Positions 27,634 to 36,357 of a stretch of 64,000 bases of DNA are shown here, piece by piece (position 1 is the stretch's first letter; each line of letters begins with the position of its first letter). Origin of the DNA: Pseudomonas fluorescens. Lineage in GTDB: Bacteria; Pseudomonadota; Gammaproteobacteria; Pseudomonadales; Pseudomonadaceae. The stretch covers positions 62,001 through 126,000 of the forward strand of contig NZ_LVEJ01000019.1 in assembly GCF_001648775.1 (NCBI RefSeq), in the 5' to 3' direction. Position numbers and translations under genes: made by a program. Under the pieces are notes generated by a model. That model was not told the origin of the DNA, made no database searches, and was given only the letters and a program-made list of their open reading frames with translations.

Positions 27634-28314
27634 ATGCCTCATATCCTGATTGTCGAAGACGAAGCGGCGATTGCCGACACGCTGATTTTCGCCCTGCAAG
27701 GCGAGGGGTTCGGCACCACGTGGCTGAGCCTCGGCGCGGCGGCGCTTGAACATCAGCGGCAAACCCCGGCCGATCTGATCATCCTCGACATCGGCCTGCC
27801 GGACATCAGCGGCTTCGAGACCTGCAAACAGCTGCGGCGCTTCAGCGAAGTGCCGGTGCTGTTCCTCAGTGCTCGCGATGCCGAGATTGATCGCGTGGTC
27901 GGGCTGGAGATTGGCGCCGACGATTACGTGGTCAAGCCATTCAGCCCACGTGAAGTCGCGGCGCGGGTCAAGGCCATCCTCAAGCGCATGGCACCGCGTC
28001 CGGCGATTGAAGCCACTTCCGCGCTATTTAGAATCGATCCGGAACGGATTCAAATCATCTATCGCGGCCAGACGTTGAGCCTCACCCGCCACGAATTTCG
28101 CCTGTTGCAATGCCTGCTCGAACAACCCGAACGGGTGTTCAGCCGCGAGCAATTGCTCGATGCGTTGGGCGTAGCGGCTGACGCCGGTTACGAGCGCAGC
28201 ATCGACAGCCACATCAAAAGCGTGCGCGCCAAACTGCGGCTGGTGCGTGCCGATGCCGAGCCGATCCAGACCCATCGCGGCCTCGGTTACAGTTACAGCC
28301 CGGGGCACAGCTGA
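27634..28314 (+). CDS. creB: Two-component response regulator CreB
   Basis: 226 residues. The receiver domain has acidic residues VEDE near 8-10, phospho-acceptor Asp52 (LIILDIGLPD) and Lys near 101 (VVKPFSPREV). The C-terminal OmpR-type winged helix includes LTRHEFRLLQCLLEQPERVF and ends SHIKSVRAKLR...RGLGYSY. It is followed directly by creC (TGATG overlap). In pseudomonads CreBC responds to penicillin-binding-protein stress and affects beta-lactam resistance, biofilm and metabolism. Confidence 0.95.
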   Translation: MPHILIVEDEAAIADTLIFALQGEGFGTTWLSLGAAALEHQRQTPADLIILDIGLPDISGFETCKQLRRFSEVPVLFLSARDAEIDRVVGLEIGADDYVVKPFSPREVAARVKAILKRMAPRPAIEATSALFRIDPERIQIIYRGQTLSLTRHEFRLLQCLLEQPERVFSREQLLDALGVAADAGYERSIDSHIKSVRAKLRLVRADAEPIQTHRGLGYSYSPGHS

Positions 28315-29732
28315 TGTCGCTGGGGCTGCGGATCTTTCTGGTGTATGTGCTGTTTGTCGGCCTCACCGGTTATTTCGTGCTCAACACGGTGATGGAAGAA
28401 ATCCGTCCCGGCGTGCGCCAGTCCACCGAAGAAACCCTGGTCGATACCGCCAACCTGATGGCAGAAATCCTCCGTGACGATTTCAAGGCCGGCACCCTCA
28501 GCGAGAACCGCTGGCCCGAGCTGCTGCGCGCGTATGGTGAGCGCCAGCCGCAAGCGACCATTTGGGGCTTGCCGAAAAATCAGGTCAACCACCGCATCTA
28601 CGTGACTGACGCCAAGGGCATTGTGGTGCTCGATTCCAGTGGCGTCGCGGTCGGTCAGGATTACTCGCGCTGGAACGACGTCTACCTGACCTTGCGCGGC
28701 GAATACGGCGCACGTTCGAGCCGCAGCGATCCGGATGACGCGAGTTCGTCAGTGATGCACGTCGGCGCGCCGATCCGCGACAACGGCAAGATCATCGGCG
28801 TGGTCACCGTGGCCAAGCCCAACAGCTCATTGCAGCCTTATGTCGATCGCACCGAACGGCGTTTGCTGTTTTACGGCGCGGGCTTGATCGGCCTCGGTCT
28901 GTTGTTCGGCGCCTTGCTGTCGTGGTGGCTGAGCCGTGCGCTGCACCGCCTGACCGGTTATGCCCAAGCGGTGAGCGAGGGCCGGCGGGTGGAAGTGCCG
29001 CATTACCGGGGTGGTGAACTGGAACAGCTCGCCTCGGCGGTTGAGCAGATGCGCACACAACTGGAAGGCAAGGCGTACGTTGAGCGCTATGTGCACACGC
29101 TGACTCATGAACTGAAAAGTCCGCTGGCAGCGATTCGTGGTGCGGCGGAGTTGCTGCAAGGCGACATGCCGCCGGTTCAGCGACTGCGCTTTGTCGGCAA
29201 CATCGACAGCGAAAGTGCGCGGATGCAGCAGTTGATCGAACGGCTGTTGAATCTCGCGCAGGTCGAACAGCGCCAAGGCTTGGAGGAGCGGGTCGCTGTG
29301 CCTTTGGCGGCGTTGGTTGATCAGTTGTTGCAAGGTCAGGCGGCGCGGATCGAGGGCAAGCAATTACGGGTCGAGCAGGCGATTGCGGCGGATCTGTTGC
29401 TGATTGGCGAGCCGTTTCTGCTGCGTCAGGCGTTGGGTAATCTGCTGGAGAATGCGCTGGATTTCACCCCGCAGCAGGGGCTGCTGCGCTTCAGTGCCGA
29501 GCGGGTTGGCGAGCAGATTGAGTTTCGGTTGTTCAATGAAACCGCCCCGATTCCCGATTACGCCTTGCCGCGATTGACCGAGCGTTTTTACTCATTGCCG
29601 CGACCGGACAGTGGGCGCAAAAGTACGGGGCTGGGACTTAACTTCGTTGAAGAGGTGGTCAAGTTGCATGGTGGGTCGATGCAGATTCGCAATGTCGAGA
29701 ACGGTGTGGAAGTGACATTGCGCTTGCCTTGA
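28314..29732 (+). CDS. creC: Sensor histidine kinase CreC
   Basis: 472 residues. An N-terminal membrane segment (FLVYVLFVGLTGYFVLNTVM), a periplasmic sensor region, a second segment near residue 182-205, a HAMP stretch, the phospho-acceptor His265 in LTHELKSPLAAIRGAAELLQ, and an ATPase domain with NLLENALDFTP and GLGLNFVEEV. Its start overlaps the creB stop. The length agrees with E. coli CreC. Confidence 0.95.
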   Translation: MSLGLRIFLVYVLFVGLTGYFVLNTVMEEIRPGVRQSTEETLVDTANLMAEILRDDFKAGTLSENRWPELLRAYGERQPQATIWGLPKNQVNHRIYVTDAKGIVVLDSSGVAVGQDYSRWNDVYLTLRGEYGARSSRSDPDDASSSVMHVGAPIRDNGKIIGVVTVAKPNSSLQPYVDRTERRLLFYGAGLIGLGLLFGALLSWWLSRALHRLTGYAQAVSEGRRVEVPHYRGGELEQLASAVEQMRTQLEGKAYVERYVHTLTHELKSPLAAIRGAAELLQGDMPPVQRLRFVGNIDSESARMQQLIERLLNLAQVEQRQGLEERVAVPLAALVDQLLQGQAARIEGKQLRVEQAIAADLLLIGEPFLLRQALGNLLENALDFTPQQGLLRFSAERVGEQIEFRLFNETAPIPDYALPRLTERFYSLPRPDSGRKSTGLGLNFVEEVVKLHGGSMQIRNVENGVEVTLRLP

Positions 29733-29744
29733 TACCGATTCGTT

Positions 29745-29829
29745 GCCTTCGCGAGCAGGCTCGCTCCCACGGGGGATTTGTGAACGACACAGAACCAATG
29801 TGGGAGCGAGCCTGCTCGCGAAGGGGCCG
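29745..29829. repeat. REP pair inside the cre operon (creC-creD)
   Basis: Inverse copy at about 29748-29771 and direct copy at about 29800-29825. It separates creD from creBC. The following 50 bp are C/A-rich with repeats of CTCCACA and CCCCCACA before the creD ribosome-binding site; no TTCAC-N6-TTCAC CreB tag is evident. Confidence 0.9.
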
Positions 29830-29917
29830 GTGAAGTCTCCACACAATCTCCACATTCCCCCCACAAAACCCCCACACCCGATCACCAGACTCTCCCCATC
29901 CAAACAGGGAGAGTCCC

Positions 29918-31288
29918 ATGAACAAGAATCTGACGATAAAGCTCGGCGCCATCGCCGTGCTGATCCTGCTGTTGCTGATCCCGCTGCTGATGATCGACGG
30001 CGTCATCGACGACCGCCAACAGCTGCGCGACGGCGTGCTTGAAGACATCGCCCGCAGCTCCAGCTACAGCCAGCAACTGAGCGGGCCGGTGATGGTGGTG
30101 CCGTATCGCAAGGTGATTCACAACTGGAAAACCAACGACAAAACCAACCAGCGCTACGACGAACCGAGCGAAGAGCGCGGCCGTTTGTACTTCCTGCCGG
30201 AGCGTTTCGAACTCGATGGCCAGGTGCAAACCGAATTGCGTGCGCGGGGCATTTATGAGGCGCGGCTGTTCCACGCCGACAACCGCATCAATGGCCATTT
30301 TTCATTGCCAGCGCAATTGGGCATCAAAGAAGACTTCAGCGATTACCAGTTCGATGCAGCGTTTCTCGCGGTCGGTATCAGCGATATTCGCGGCATCGAA
30401 AATGCGCTGAAACTGGAACTTGACGGCCAGCGCCTGGACTTCGTTCCGGGCACGCAAGTGGGTTGGCTTGGCGAAGGCGTGCGGGTGACGCTGCCGCTGC
30501 TCGACACCAGTAAAACCACCGAGCTGAGCTTTGGTTTTGACCTGCGCCTGCAAGGCACCGGTTCGTTGCAGGTGTTGCCGGTGGGCAAGTCCAGCAGCGT
30601 CAGCCTCACTGCGAATTGGCCGCATCCAAGTTTCATCGGCAATTTCCTGCCGGCCAAGCGTGAGATCAACGATCAGGGCTTCAGCGCCGATTGGCAGACC
30701 ACGTTTTTCTCCACCAACCTGCAAGACGCCATGAGCCGTTGCGTGAGCGGCAATGATTGCGAGGCATTCAATGGTCGCAGCTTTGGTGTGAGTTTCATCG
30801 ACCCGGTGGATCAATATCTGAAAAGCGATCGGGCGATCAAATATGCCTTGCTGTTCATCGTCCTGACGTTCGCCGGTTTCTTCCTCTTCGAAGTGCTCAA
30901 GAGTCTGGCCGTGCACCCGGTGCAATACGCGTTGGTCGGTGTCGCGCTGGCGTTCTTTTATCTGTTGCTGCTGTCGTTGTCGGAGCACATCGGTTTTGCC
31001 TTGGCGTATCTATTGTCGGCCAGTGCCTGTGTGCTGTTGATCGGGTTTTATGTCTGCCATGTGCTGCGCAGCGTGCGCCACGGTTTGAGTTTTTCGGCAG
31101 GATTGGCGGCGTTGTATGGCCTGCTTTATGGATTGCTGAGTGCCGAGGATTACGCGTTGTTGATGGGCTCGTTGTTGCTGTTCGGTCTGCTCGGTGTGTT
31201 CATGGTGCTGACGCGCAAACTGGATTGGTACGGGATCGGGCAGAAACCGGCCAAGCCGCTGGAGTTTGATGTGGGGGCGATGCAATGA
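29918..31288 (+). CDS. creD: Inner membrane protein CreD
   Basis: 456 residues. One N-terminal membrane segment (IAVLILLLLIPLLMIDGVID), a large periplasmic domain, then a cluster of membrane segments from about residue 305 (ALLFIVLTFAGFFLFEVLKS) to the end. This matches CreD, the effector usually most strongly induced by CreB. GGGAG precedes the ATG. It is separated from creC by 185 bp containing a REP pair, so it probably has its own promoter. Confidence 0.94.
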   Translation: MNKNLTIKLGAIAVLILLLLIPLLMIDGVIDDRQQLRDGVLEDIARSSSYSQQLSGPVMVVPYRKVIHNWKTNDKTNQRYDEPSEERGRLYFLPERFELDGQVQTELRARGIYEARLFHADNRINGHFSLPAQLGIKEDFSDYQFDAAFLAVGISDIRGIENALKLELDGQRLDFVPGTQVGWLGEGVRVTLPLLDTSKTTELSFGFDLRLQGTGSLQVLPVGKSSSVSLTANWPHPSFIGNFLPAKREINDQGFSADWQTTFFSTNLQDAMSRCVSGNDCEAFNGRSFGVSFIDPVDQYLKSDRAIKYALLFIVLTFAGFFLFEVLKSLAVHPVQYALVGVALAFFYLLLLSLSEHIGFALAYLLSASACVLLIGFYVCHVLRSVRHGLSFSAGLAALYGLLYGLLSAEDYALLMGSLLLFGLLGVFMVLTRKLDWYGIGQKPAKPLEFDVGAMQ

Positions 31289-31380
31289 GCGGGTTGCTGG
31301 GGTTGCGTGAGGATCAGTGCTGGAAGGATGAGTTGGTGACGCGGATTATCGGGTATTTGCCTGTGGAACCGAGGTGGTGC

Positions 31381-31480
31381 CTTCGCGAGCAGGCTCGCTC
31401 CCACAGGATTTGTGCTGAAACAGAGTTCTCTGCCACACCCAAAACCAATGTGGGAGCGAGCCTGCTCGCGAAGAGGCCGG
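31381..31480. repeat. REP pair after creD
   Basis: Inverse copy at about 31382-31405 and direct copy at about 31450-31473. It lies between the convergent creD and glutathione transferase genes. A reading frame overlapping the creD stop runs into it and is probably not a gene. Confidence 0.9.
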
Positions 31481-31499
31481 AACAGGCGTCGCCGCCGAT

Positions 31500-32129
31500 T
31501 TAAGGCTTGGGCATGGTCGCGATCATGGACGGTCGCTGACTCACTTCAAAAAACCAGTTGGCCAGTTGCGGGTTGGCATCACGCCAGCCCAGATCCGGGA
31601 AGCGCAGGTCGAGGTAACCCAGTGCACAGGCGACGCTGATCGCCGCCACGTCGAAATGGCTGGTCAGCTCGGCAATCGCATTCTCTTCCAATACAGCGAG
31701 GGCGCGGCGGATCTTGTCGCGCTGAGCCTCGAGCCATTCGTCCCAATGCTTTTCCGGCGCGCGCAAAACCAGTTCATAACGCACCATCACCGACGCATCC
31801 ATGATCCCGTCAGCCATCGAGGCCAGGGTCAGGCGGCGCCAGCGGGCCGCGCCTTCGCGGGGGATCAGTGGATTGCCGACGTGCTGTTGATCGAGGTATT
31901 CGAGGATCACCCGGCTGTCATGGATGACATTGCCGTCGGCCAGACGCAGGGCGGGGATCTTGCCCAGCGGGTTGTCGAGATTGAGCTCGGCGCTCGGGCT
32001 GACCGGGCTGAGCACGCAGTCTTGCAGGGCGACGCGATCCTGCTGACCGGTTTCGTGCAGCAATACCATCACTTTGCGCACGAACGGGGAGAGCGTGTTG
32101 TGGTACAGGGTCATGCTGGGGGCGGACAT
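31500..32129 (-). CDS. Glutathione S-transferase family protein
   Basis: 209 residues. The N-terminal thioredoxin-like domain starts TLYHNTLSPFVRKVMVLLHE (Ser in SPFVRK is the likely catalytic position) and has NPLGKIPAL and the DSRVILEYLD glutathione-binding motif near residue 64; the rest is helical. The start at 32129 has GAGG 8 bp upstream; a TTG at 32135 is less likely. A transferase gene is also close to creBCD and fiu genes in P. aeruginosa, as I recall. Confidence 0.92.
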   Translation of the reverse strand: MSAPSMTLYHNTLSPFVRKVMVLLHETGQQDRVALQDCVLSPVSPSAELNLDNPLGKIPALRLADGNVIHDSRVILEYLDQQHVGNPLIPREGAARWRRLTLASMADGIMDASVMVRYELVLRAPEKHWDEWLEAQRDKIRRALAVLEENAIAELTSHFDVAAISVACALGYLDLRFPDLGWRDANPQLANWFFEVSQRPSMIATMPKP

Positions 32130-32218
32130 TGGCAAACCTCGGTGATCGTCGAAGAGCAGGAGGTTAGCCTAGCCAGATGCAGCGAGGCTGGCGAGGAAAT
32201 GATGGTGGAATTACTGCC

Positions 32219-32292
32219 GCCTTCGCGAGCAAGCTCGCTCCCACAGGGGAACGCATTTCAAATGTGGGAGCGAGCTTGCTCGCGAAGGGGCC
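32219..32292. repeat. REP pair upstream of the transferase gene
   Basis: Inverse copy at 32220-32246 and direct copy at 32263-32289, separated by a short spacer nearly identical to that at 7927-7998 (GGAACGCATT..CAAATG). Confidence 0.9.
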
Positions 32293-32311
32293 ATGCCAGG
32301 CAACACAGATT

Positions 32312-32491
32312 TCACCCGCGCTGCAACAATCCCCTGATCGCCAGAAATGCCGGGACACCCAGCCCGACCCAGCTCAACGCATCCCAAATCCCATCCCCAA
32401 GCAACGCCGCAAACAACCCCGCCGCACTGAGCAGCGCAATCACCATCGGCGTGCTGAACACCTTCCAGAAATTCGACTGACGCGGCTTCAT
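32312..32491 (-). CDS. Small two-segment membrane protein after the PepSY gene
   Basis: 59 residues: a short basic start (MKPRQSNFWK) and two hydrophobic stretches (TPMVIALLSAAGLFAALLGD; WVGLGVPAFLAIRGLL). Its ATG overlaps the PepSY gene stop in ATGA (32488-32491), so the two are translated together. No named family is recognised. It could be a partner of the PepSY reductase in the inner membrane. Its size makes it easy to miss in automated annotation. Confidence 0.75.
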   Translation of the reverse strand: MKPRQSNFWKVFSTPMVIALLSAAGLFAALLGDGIWDALSWVGLGVPAFLAIRGLLQRG

Positions 32492-33618
32492 GCAGACGCC
32501 TCCGCCGTTTCCAGCACAGGTTTCGCCGCTTTGCGCCGCACCACCCACAGATAAACGCCACTGCCAAGCACAGTGATCGTCAGCACATCCAGAGTGGCCC
32601 AGAGGATTTTCATCGGCATACCGCCGTAGTCACCGAAGTGCAGCGGCTGCGACATGCCCATGGCGTCCATGTACCACGGCCGTTCGGCCACGGCGGTGAC
32701 CTTCAGGGTGGTGGCATCGATCAGCACCGGCGTCAGCAAGTGCGAGGTCAAATGCGTGCCGCCCTTCATGAATACCGAGTAATGGTGCTCACTGGAAAAC
32801 CGTGTGCCGGGGAAAGCGATGAAATCCGGCTTCATGCCCGGTGCCACTTCAGCGGCGATATCGAGCAAACGCGTGGCCGGGGCCAGGTGCGTCAGCGCTG
32901 GCGCATCGCGATAAGGCTCGATCAGCGCAGTCAGTGCATCGTTGCGCCAGGCGGCAATCAACAGGTCGGCGCAGGCACTGATCACACCGGTGACACCCAC
33001 CACCAGCGCCCAAGTCAGGGTGACTACGCCGATCAAGTTGTGCAGGTCGAGCCAGCGCAGCCGTGTCGACTTGTCCTGGCGTACGGTGCCGAATTTCAGG
33101 CGCCGCATGAACGGCAAATACAGCACCGTCCCCGAAATAATCGCCACGACAAACAGCAATCCCATGAACGCCAATAACAACTTGCCCGGCAGCCCGGCAA
33201 ACATGTCGACGTGCAGACGCAGGATAAACAGCATCAAGCCGCCATTGGCCGAAGGCGTTTCAAGCGCTTCACCGGTGCGCGCATCGAGCATGAAGGTGTG
33301 CGAGGAGTTCGGTTCGGTACCGGCGGTTTTCGCCATGATCGTCAGTACGGCATTCGGCTCATCGTCATCGAAACCGAAGTACTGCACGACCTCATCGGGG
33401 CGATGTTTTTCGGCAGCCTCGACCAGTTGCGCCAGATTCAGGCGCGGCGTGTCGGCCGGCATCTCGCGCACCTCCGGTGCGTCGCCGAGCAAGTGCTCGA
33501 TCTCGTGATGGAAAATCAGTGGCAGACCGGTCAGCGCCAGCAGCAGCAAAAACACGGTGCACACCAGGCTGGTCCAGGTGTGGATGAACGACCAGCGACG
33601 AATTGTTTTACTTTTCAT
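32488..33618 (-). CDS. PepSY-associated membrane protein, probable siderophore reductase
   Basis: 376 residues. Four membrane segments: residues about 10-34 (SLVCTVFLLLLALTGLPLIF), a pair in the middle (FMGLLFVVAIISGTVLYLPF; GVVTLTWALVVGVTGVISAC) and one at the end (VLTITVLGSGVYLWVVRRK), with periplasmic PepSY-type domains between. Histidines in the membrane helices (RRWSFIHTW, RLHVDMFAG, DLHNLIG) are placed to bind haem, as in the FoxB/PiuB group that reduces ferric siderophores. The start at 33618 has AAGG at suitable spacing. It follows the receptor gene by 74 bp. Confidence 0.85.
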   Translation of the reverse strand: MKSKTIRRWSFIHTWTSLVCTVFLLLLALTGLPLIFHHEIEHLLGDAPEVREMPADTPRLNLAQLVEAAEKHRPDEVVQYFGFDDDEPNAVLTIMAKTAGTEPNSSHTFMLDARTGEALETPSANGGLMLFILRLHVDMFAGLPGKLLLAFMGLLFVVAIISGTVLYLPFMRRLKFGTVRQDKSTRLRWLDLHNLIGVVTLTWALVVGVTGVISACADLLIAAWRNDALTALIEPYRDAPALTHLAPATRLLDIAAEVAPGMKPDFIAFPGTRFSSEHHYSVFMKGGTHLTSHLLTPVLIDATTLKVTAVAERPWYMDAMGMSQPLHFGDYGGMPMKILWATLDVLTITVLGSGVYLWVVRRKAAKPVLETAEASA

Positions 33619-33692
33619 TTCATGACCTTCAAAAACACCAAAGCCGTCCACGAAGGACGGCCTGGTCACAGGGCCTGTTTCAGCTCAATCGC

Positions 33693-36119
33693 TTACCACT
33701 TGTAAGTGGCGCTGGCGACGACACTGCGCGTGTCGCCGTAGTAGCAGTAGAAGCTGTCGCAGGTGGAAATGTATTCCTTGTCGAACAGGTTGTTCGCGTT
33801 GACGGCCAGCGACGCGCCTTTGAGGCTGTTGTCCAGACGGCCGAGGTCGTAATGCACGCTCGCGTCGAACACGGTGTAGGCGTCCGCCTTGCCCAGCCAG
33901 GTATTGGCCTTGTCGCCGTAGGTGTTGCCGGTGTAACGCACGCCACCGCCAATGCCGAAGCCGTCGAGCACGCCGGCGTGCCAGGTGTAATCGGTCCACA
34001 GCGAGGCTTGCTGGTTCGGCATCAATTGCAGGCGATTACCTTTGTCCACGCCATTCTGCACTTCGGATTTGGCGAGGGTGTAGGCGGCGATGACTTTCAG
34101 GTTGTCGGTGACGTCGGAAACCGCTTCCAGCTCCAGGCCTTTGACTTTCACTTCGCCAGTCTGGCTGGTGATCGACACGTTGTTGACGAAGGTGTTGACC
34201 GAGACGTTCTTCTGGGTGAGGTCATACACGGCGGCGGTCAGCAGGGTTTTGCTGCCCGGTGGCTGGTACTTGATGCCCAGTTCCCACTGCTTGCCTTCGG
34301 TCGGCTTGAGTGAGCCGGTCGAGGTGGCGTCGGCACCGGTGGTCGGCTGGAAGGATTCGGCGTACGACAGGTATGGCACGAAACCGTTGTCGAAGACATA
34401 ACTGAGCGCGGCGTTGCCGCTGAAGGCCTTGTCGCGCTGGGTGTTGGTGGCATCGCCCTTGTTGATGAACTTTGTGCTGGTGTGCACCCAGTCTTCACGG
34501 CCGCCGAGGGTCAGGCGCCACTGGTCGAGGGCCATCTGGTCCTGGATGTACAGGCCGGTCTGGTAGGTCTTCTGGTTGTAATCGTAAAACGCCGTGGAAC
34601 GCGCCGGGCGCACGATCGGTTGACCGTAGATCGGCGTGATGACGTTGGTGGGCAGGCCGTCACCGAAGATCGAGGTGTAGTTGGTGTTACTGCGCTGGTG
34701 GTCCAGACCCAACAGCAGGGTGTGGCGGATGTCACCGGTGGCGAAGTCGGCCTGGAAGTTGTTGTCCACGGCGAACTGGCTGATGTCTTCGTCGACGCTG
34801 GTGCTGGTGCGGTTTACGTTACCCTGAGCATCGACTTGCGCGAACGGGTAGGAGCCTGGTGTCAGCGACTGGAACGACAGATCCGACTTGGTGTAGCGCA
34901 GGTTCTGCTTGAACTGCCAGACATCGCTCAGACGATGTTCGAAGGCGTAGCCCAGCGCGTAGTAGGTGCGATCGTAATATTCCCAGTCCGGATCACCCAG
35001 ATTCTTGTGGTGGGAAATATCACCGAGCGGCGACTTGATCTTGGTGCCCTGCACCGGCAGGAACTGGCTGGTGATGCCGGTATCGTCGCGGGTGAACTGG
35101 CTCAGTAGGGTGAATTTGGTGTCGTCGTCGATGTTCCAGGTCAGGCTCGGTGCGATGTTGTAGCGCTTGTTGTCGACGTGATCGACCTGCGTGCCACTGT
35201 CGCGCACCACACCACTGAGGCCATAGAGAAACTGGCCGGCCTCATCGATCTTGCCGGTGCTGGCGAAGTTGATCTGGCGGTGATTGTCGCTGCCGTACTG
35301 CAACTGGATTTCGTTGCTGGCTTCGGCGCTTGGGCGACGGCTGACCATGTCGAGCAAGCCACCCGGTGGGGTCTGGCCGTAAACCGAGGAGGCCGGGCCG
35401 CGCAGCAGGGCGAGGCGGTCGAGGTTCCAGGTTTCTTGTTTCGGGTTGGCGTACACGCCTTTCGGCAGCGGCAGGCCGTCGAGGAACTGGGTCGGTTCAA
35501 AACCGCGCACACGCAGCCAGTCGGCGCGGGTGTCGCTGCCGTAGCTGCTGGCGGTGATGCCCGGCATGTAGCGCACCGCGTCATCGAGACTGTGCACGCT
35601 GCGGTCGTCCATTTGCTGACGGGTAGCGACGGAGATCGAACGCGGTGCTTCGACCAGTGCGGTGTCGGTCTTGGTGCCGGCGGCAGTGCGCGTGGCGGTG
35701 TAGCCTTCGACCGGGCCCCAGGCGCTTTCGAGGTTTTCTACGCCGATGACGGAAGTTTCCGGCAGGGCCAATGTCCCTTCAGGCACCGCGACCAGGCTGT
35801 ATGTGCCGCTGCTGCTTTGTTCCAGTTGCAGACCGGTGCCACGCAGGGCCGCGCGCAGAGCGCCGGCCGCATCGTATTGGCCGCTGACTGGCGCCGACGT
35901 TTTGCCTGCCGCCAGCGACGGGTTCAACGACAGCGCGAGGCCGCCCTGGCTGGCGATCTGGTTCAGCGTGGTCGACAGCGGCGCCGCCGGCAGGTTGTAG
36001 GCGCGCACGCTGGATGCTTGTTCAGCAGCGAACAACGGACTGCTGATCAGCGGCGCGCTGAGCGCGATGGCGACGGCCAGCAGACTGGGGCGCAACAAGG
36101 TGTCTAGCGAACGGGACAT
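33693..36119 (-). CDS. fiuA: TonB-dependent siderophore receptor with signalling domain
   Basis: 808 residues. Signal peptide to about residue 31, an STN signalling domain (YNLPAAPLSTTLNQIASQGG onward) at about 40-120, a plug (RSISVATRQQMDDRSVHSLD; WLRVRGFEPTQFLDGLPLPK) and a beta-barrel ending ASATYKW with a terminal aromatic residue. The late CDSFYCYYGD segment resembles hydroxamate receptors (ferrichrome/ferrioxamine). The STN domain and the upstream sigma/FecR pair show cell-surface signalling. The name fiuA is favoured because, as I recall, fiuA-fiuR-fiuI lies between creBCD and glcB in P. aeruginosa; FoxA is the alternative because of the downstream PepSY gene. GGAG precedes the ATG. 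Confidence 0.85.
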   Translation of the reverse strand: MSRSLDTLLRPSLLAVAIALSAPLISSPLFAAEQASSVRAYNLPAAPLSTTLNQIASQGGLALSLNPSLAAGKTSAPVSGQYDAAGALRAALRGTGLQLEQSSSGTYSLVAVPEGTLALPETSVIGVENLESAWGPVEGYTATRTAAGTKTDTALVEAPRSISVATRQQMDDRSVHSLDDAVRYMPGITASSYGSDTRADWLRVRGFEPTQFLDGLPLPKGVYANPKQETWNLDRLALLRGPASSVYGQTPPGGLLDMVSRRPSAEASNEIQLQYGSDNHRQINFASTGKIDEAGQFLYGLSGVVRDSGTQVDHVDNKRYNIAPSLTWNIDDDTKFTLLSQFTRDDTGITSQFLPVQGTKIKSPLGDISHHKNLGDPDWEYYDRTYYALGYAFEHRLSDVWQFKQNLRYTKSDLSFQSLTPGSYPFAQVDAQGNVNRTSTSVDEDISQFAVDNNFQADFATGDIRHTLLLGLDHQRSNTNYTSIFGDGLPTNVITPIYGQPIVRPARSTAFYDYNQKTYQTGLYIQDQMALDQWRLTLGGREDWVHTSTKFINKGDATNTQRDKAFSGNAALSYVFDNGFVPYLSYAESFQPTTGADATSTGSLKPTEGKQWELGIKYQPPGSKTLLTAAVYDLTQKNVSVNTFVNNVSITSQTGEVKVKGLELEAVSDVTDNLKVIAAYTLAKSEVQNGVDKGNRLQLMPNQQASLWTDYTWHAGVLDGFGIGGGVRYTGNTYGDKANTWLGKADAYTVFDASVHYDLGRLDNSLKGASLAVNANNLFDKEYISTCDSFYCYYGDTRSVVASATYKW

Positions 36120-36270
36120 ACGGCGGCTCCTGAATGGAAATATTTCTCAATTGCCTGTGTGCCGGATGAAATTCGAAAAGTGATAGGGCTGGATGAAAAT
36201 AATTTCGATTAAAGTTTGAGTGCCGCTGATTGACGCGTTTGAGCGGACTTGTATCGCGCGTCGAATGGCC

Positions 36271-36340
36271 CTTTCGCGAGCAAGCTCGCTCCCACATTGG
36301 AATGCGTTTCCCTGTGGGAGCGAGCTTGCTCGCGGAGGCA
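36271..36340. repeat. REP pair between fecR-type gene and receptor
   Basis: Inverse copy at 36272-36295 and direct copy at 36313-36336. The remainder of the 238-bp gap up to the receptor is AT-richer and would contain the sigma-dependent receptor promoter. Confidence 0.9.
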
Positions 36341-36357
36341 ATTTGTCAGGCGCCACA

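Noticed and set aside
29733..29917. CreB recognition tag before creD
   Set aside because: I looked for TTCAC-N6-TTCAC and found only an isolated GTGAAC; the expected pair is absent.
31285..31503. 72-codon frame after creD as a gene
   Set aside because: More than half of it is translated REP sequence, and no family is recognisable. The first codons are kept only as a low-interest observation.
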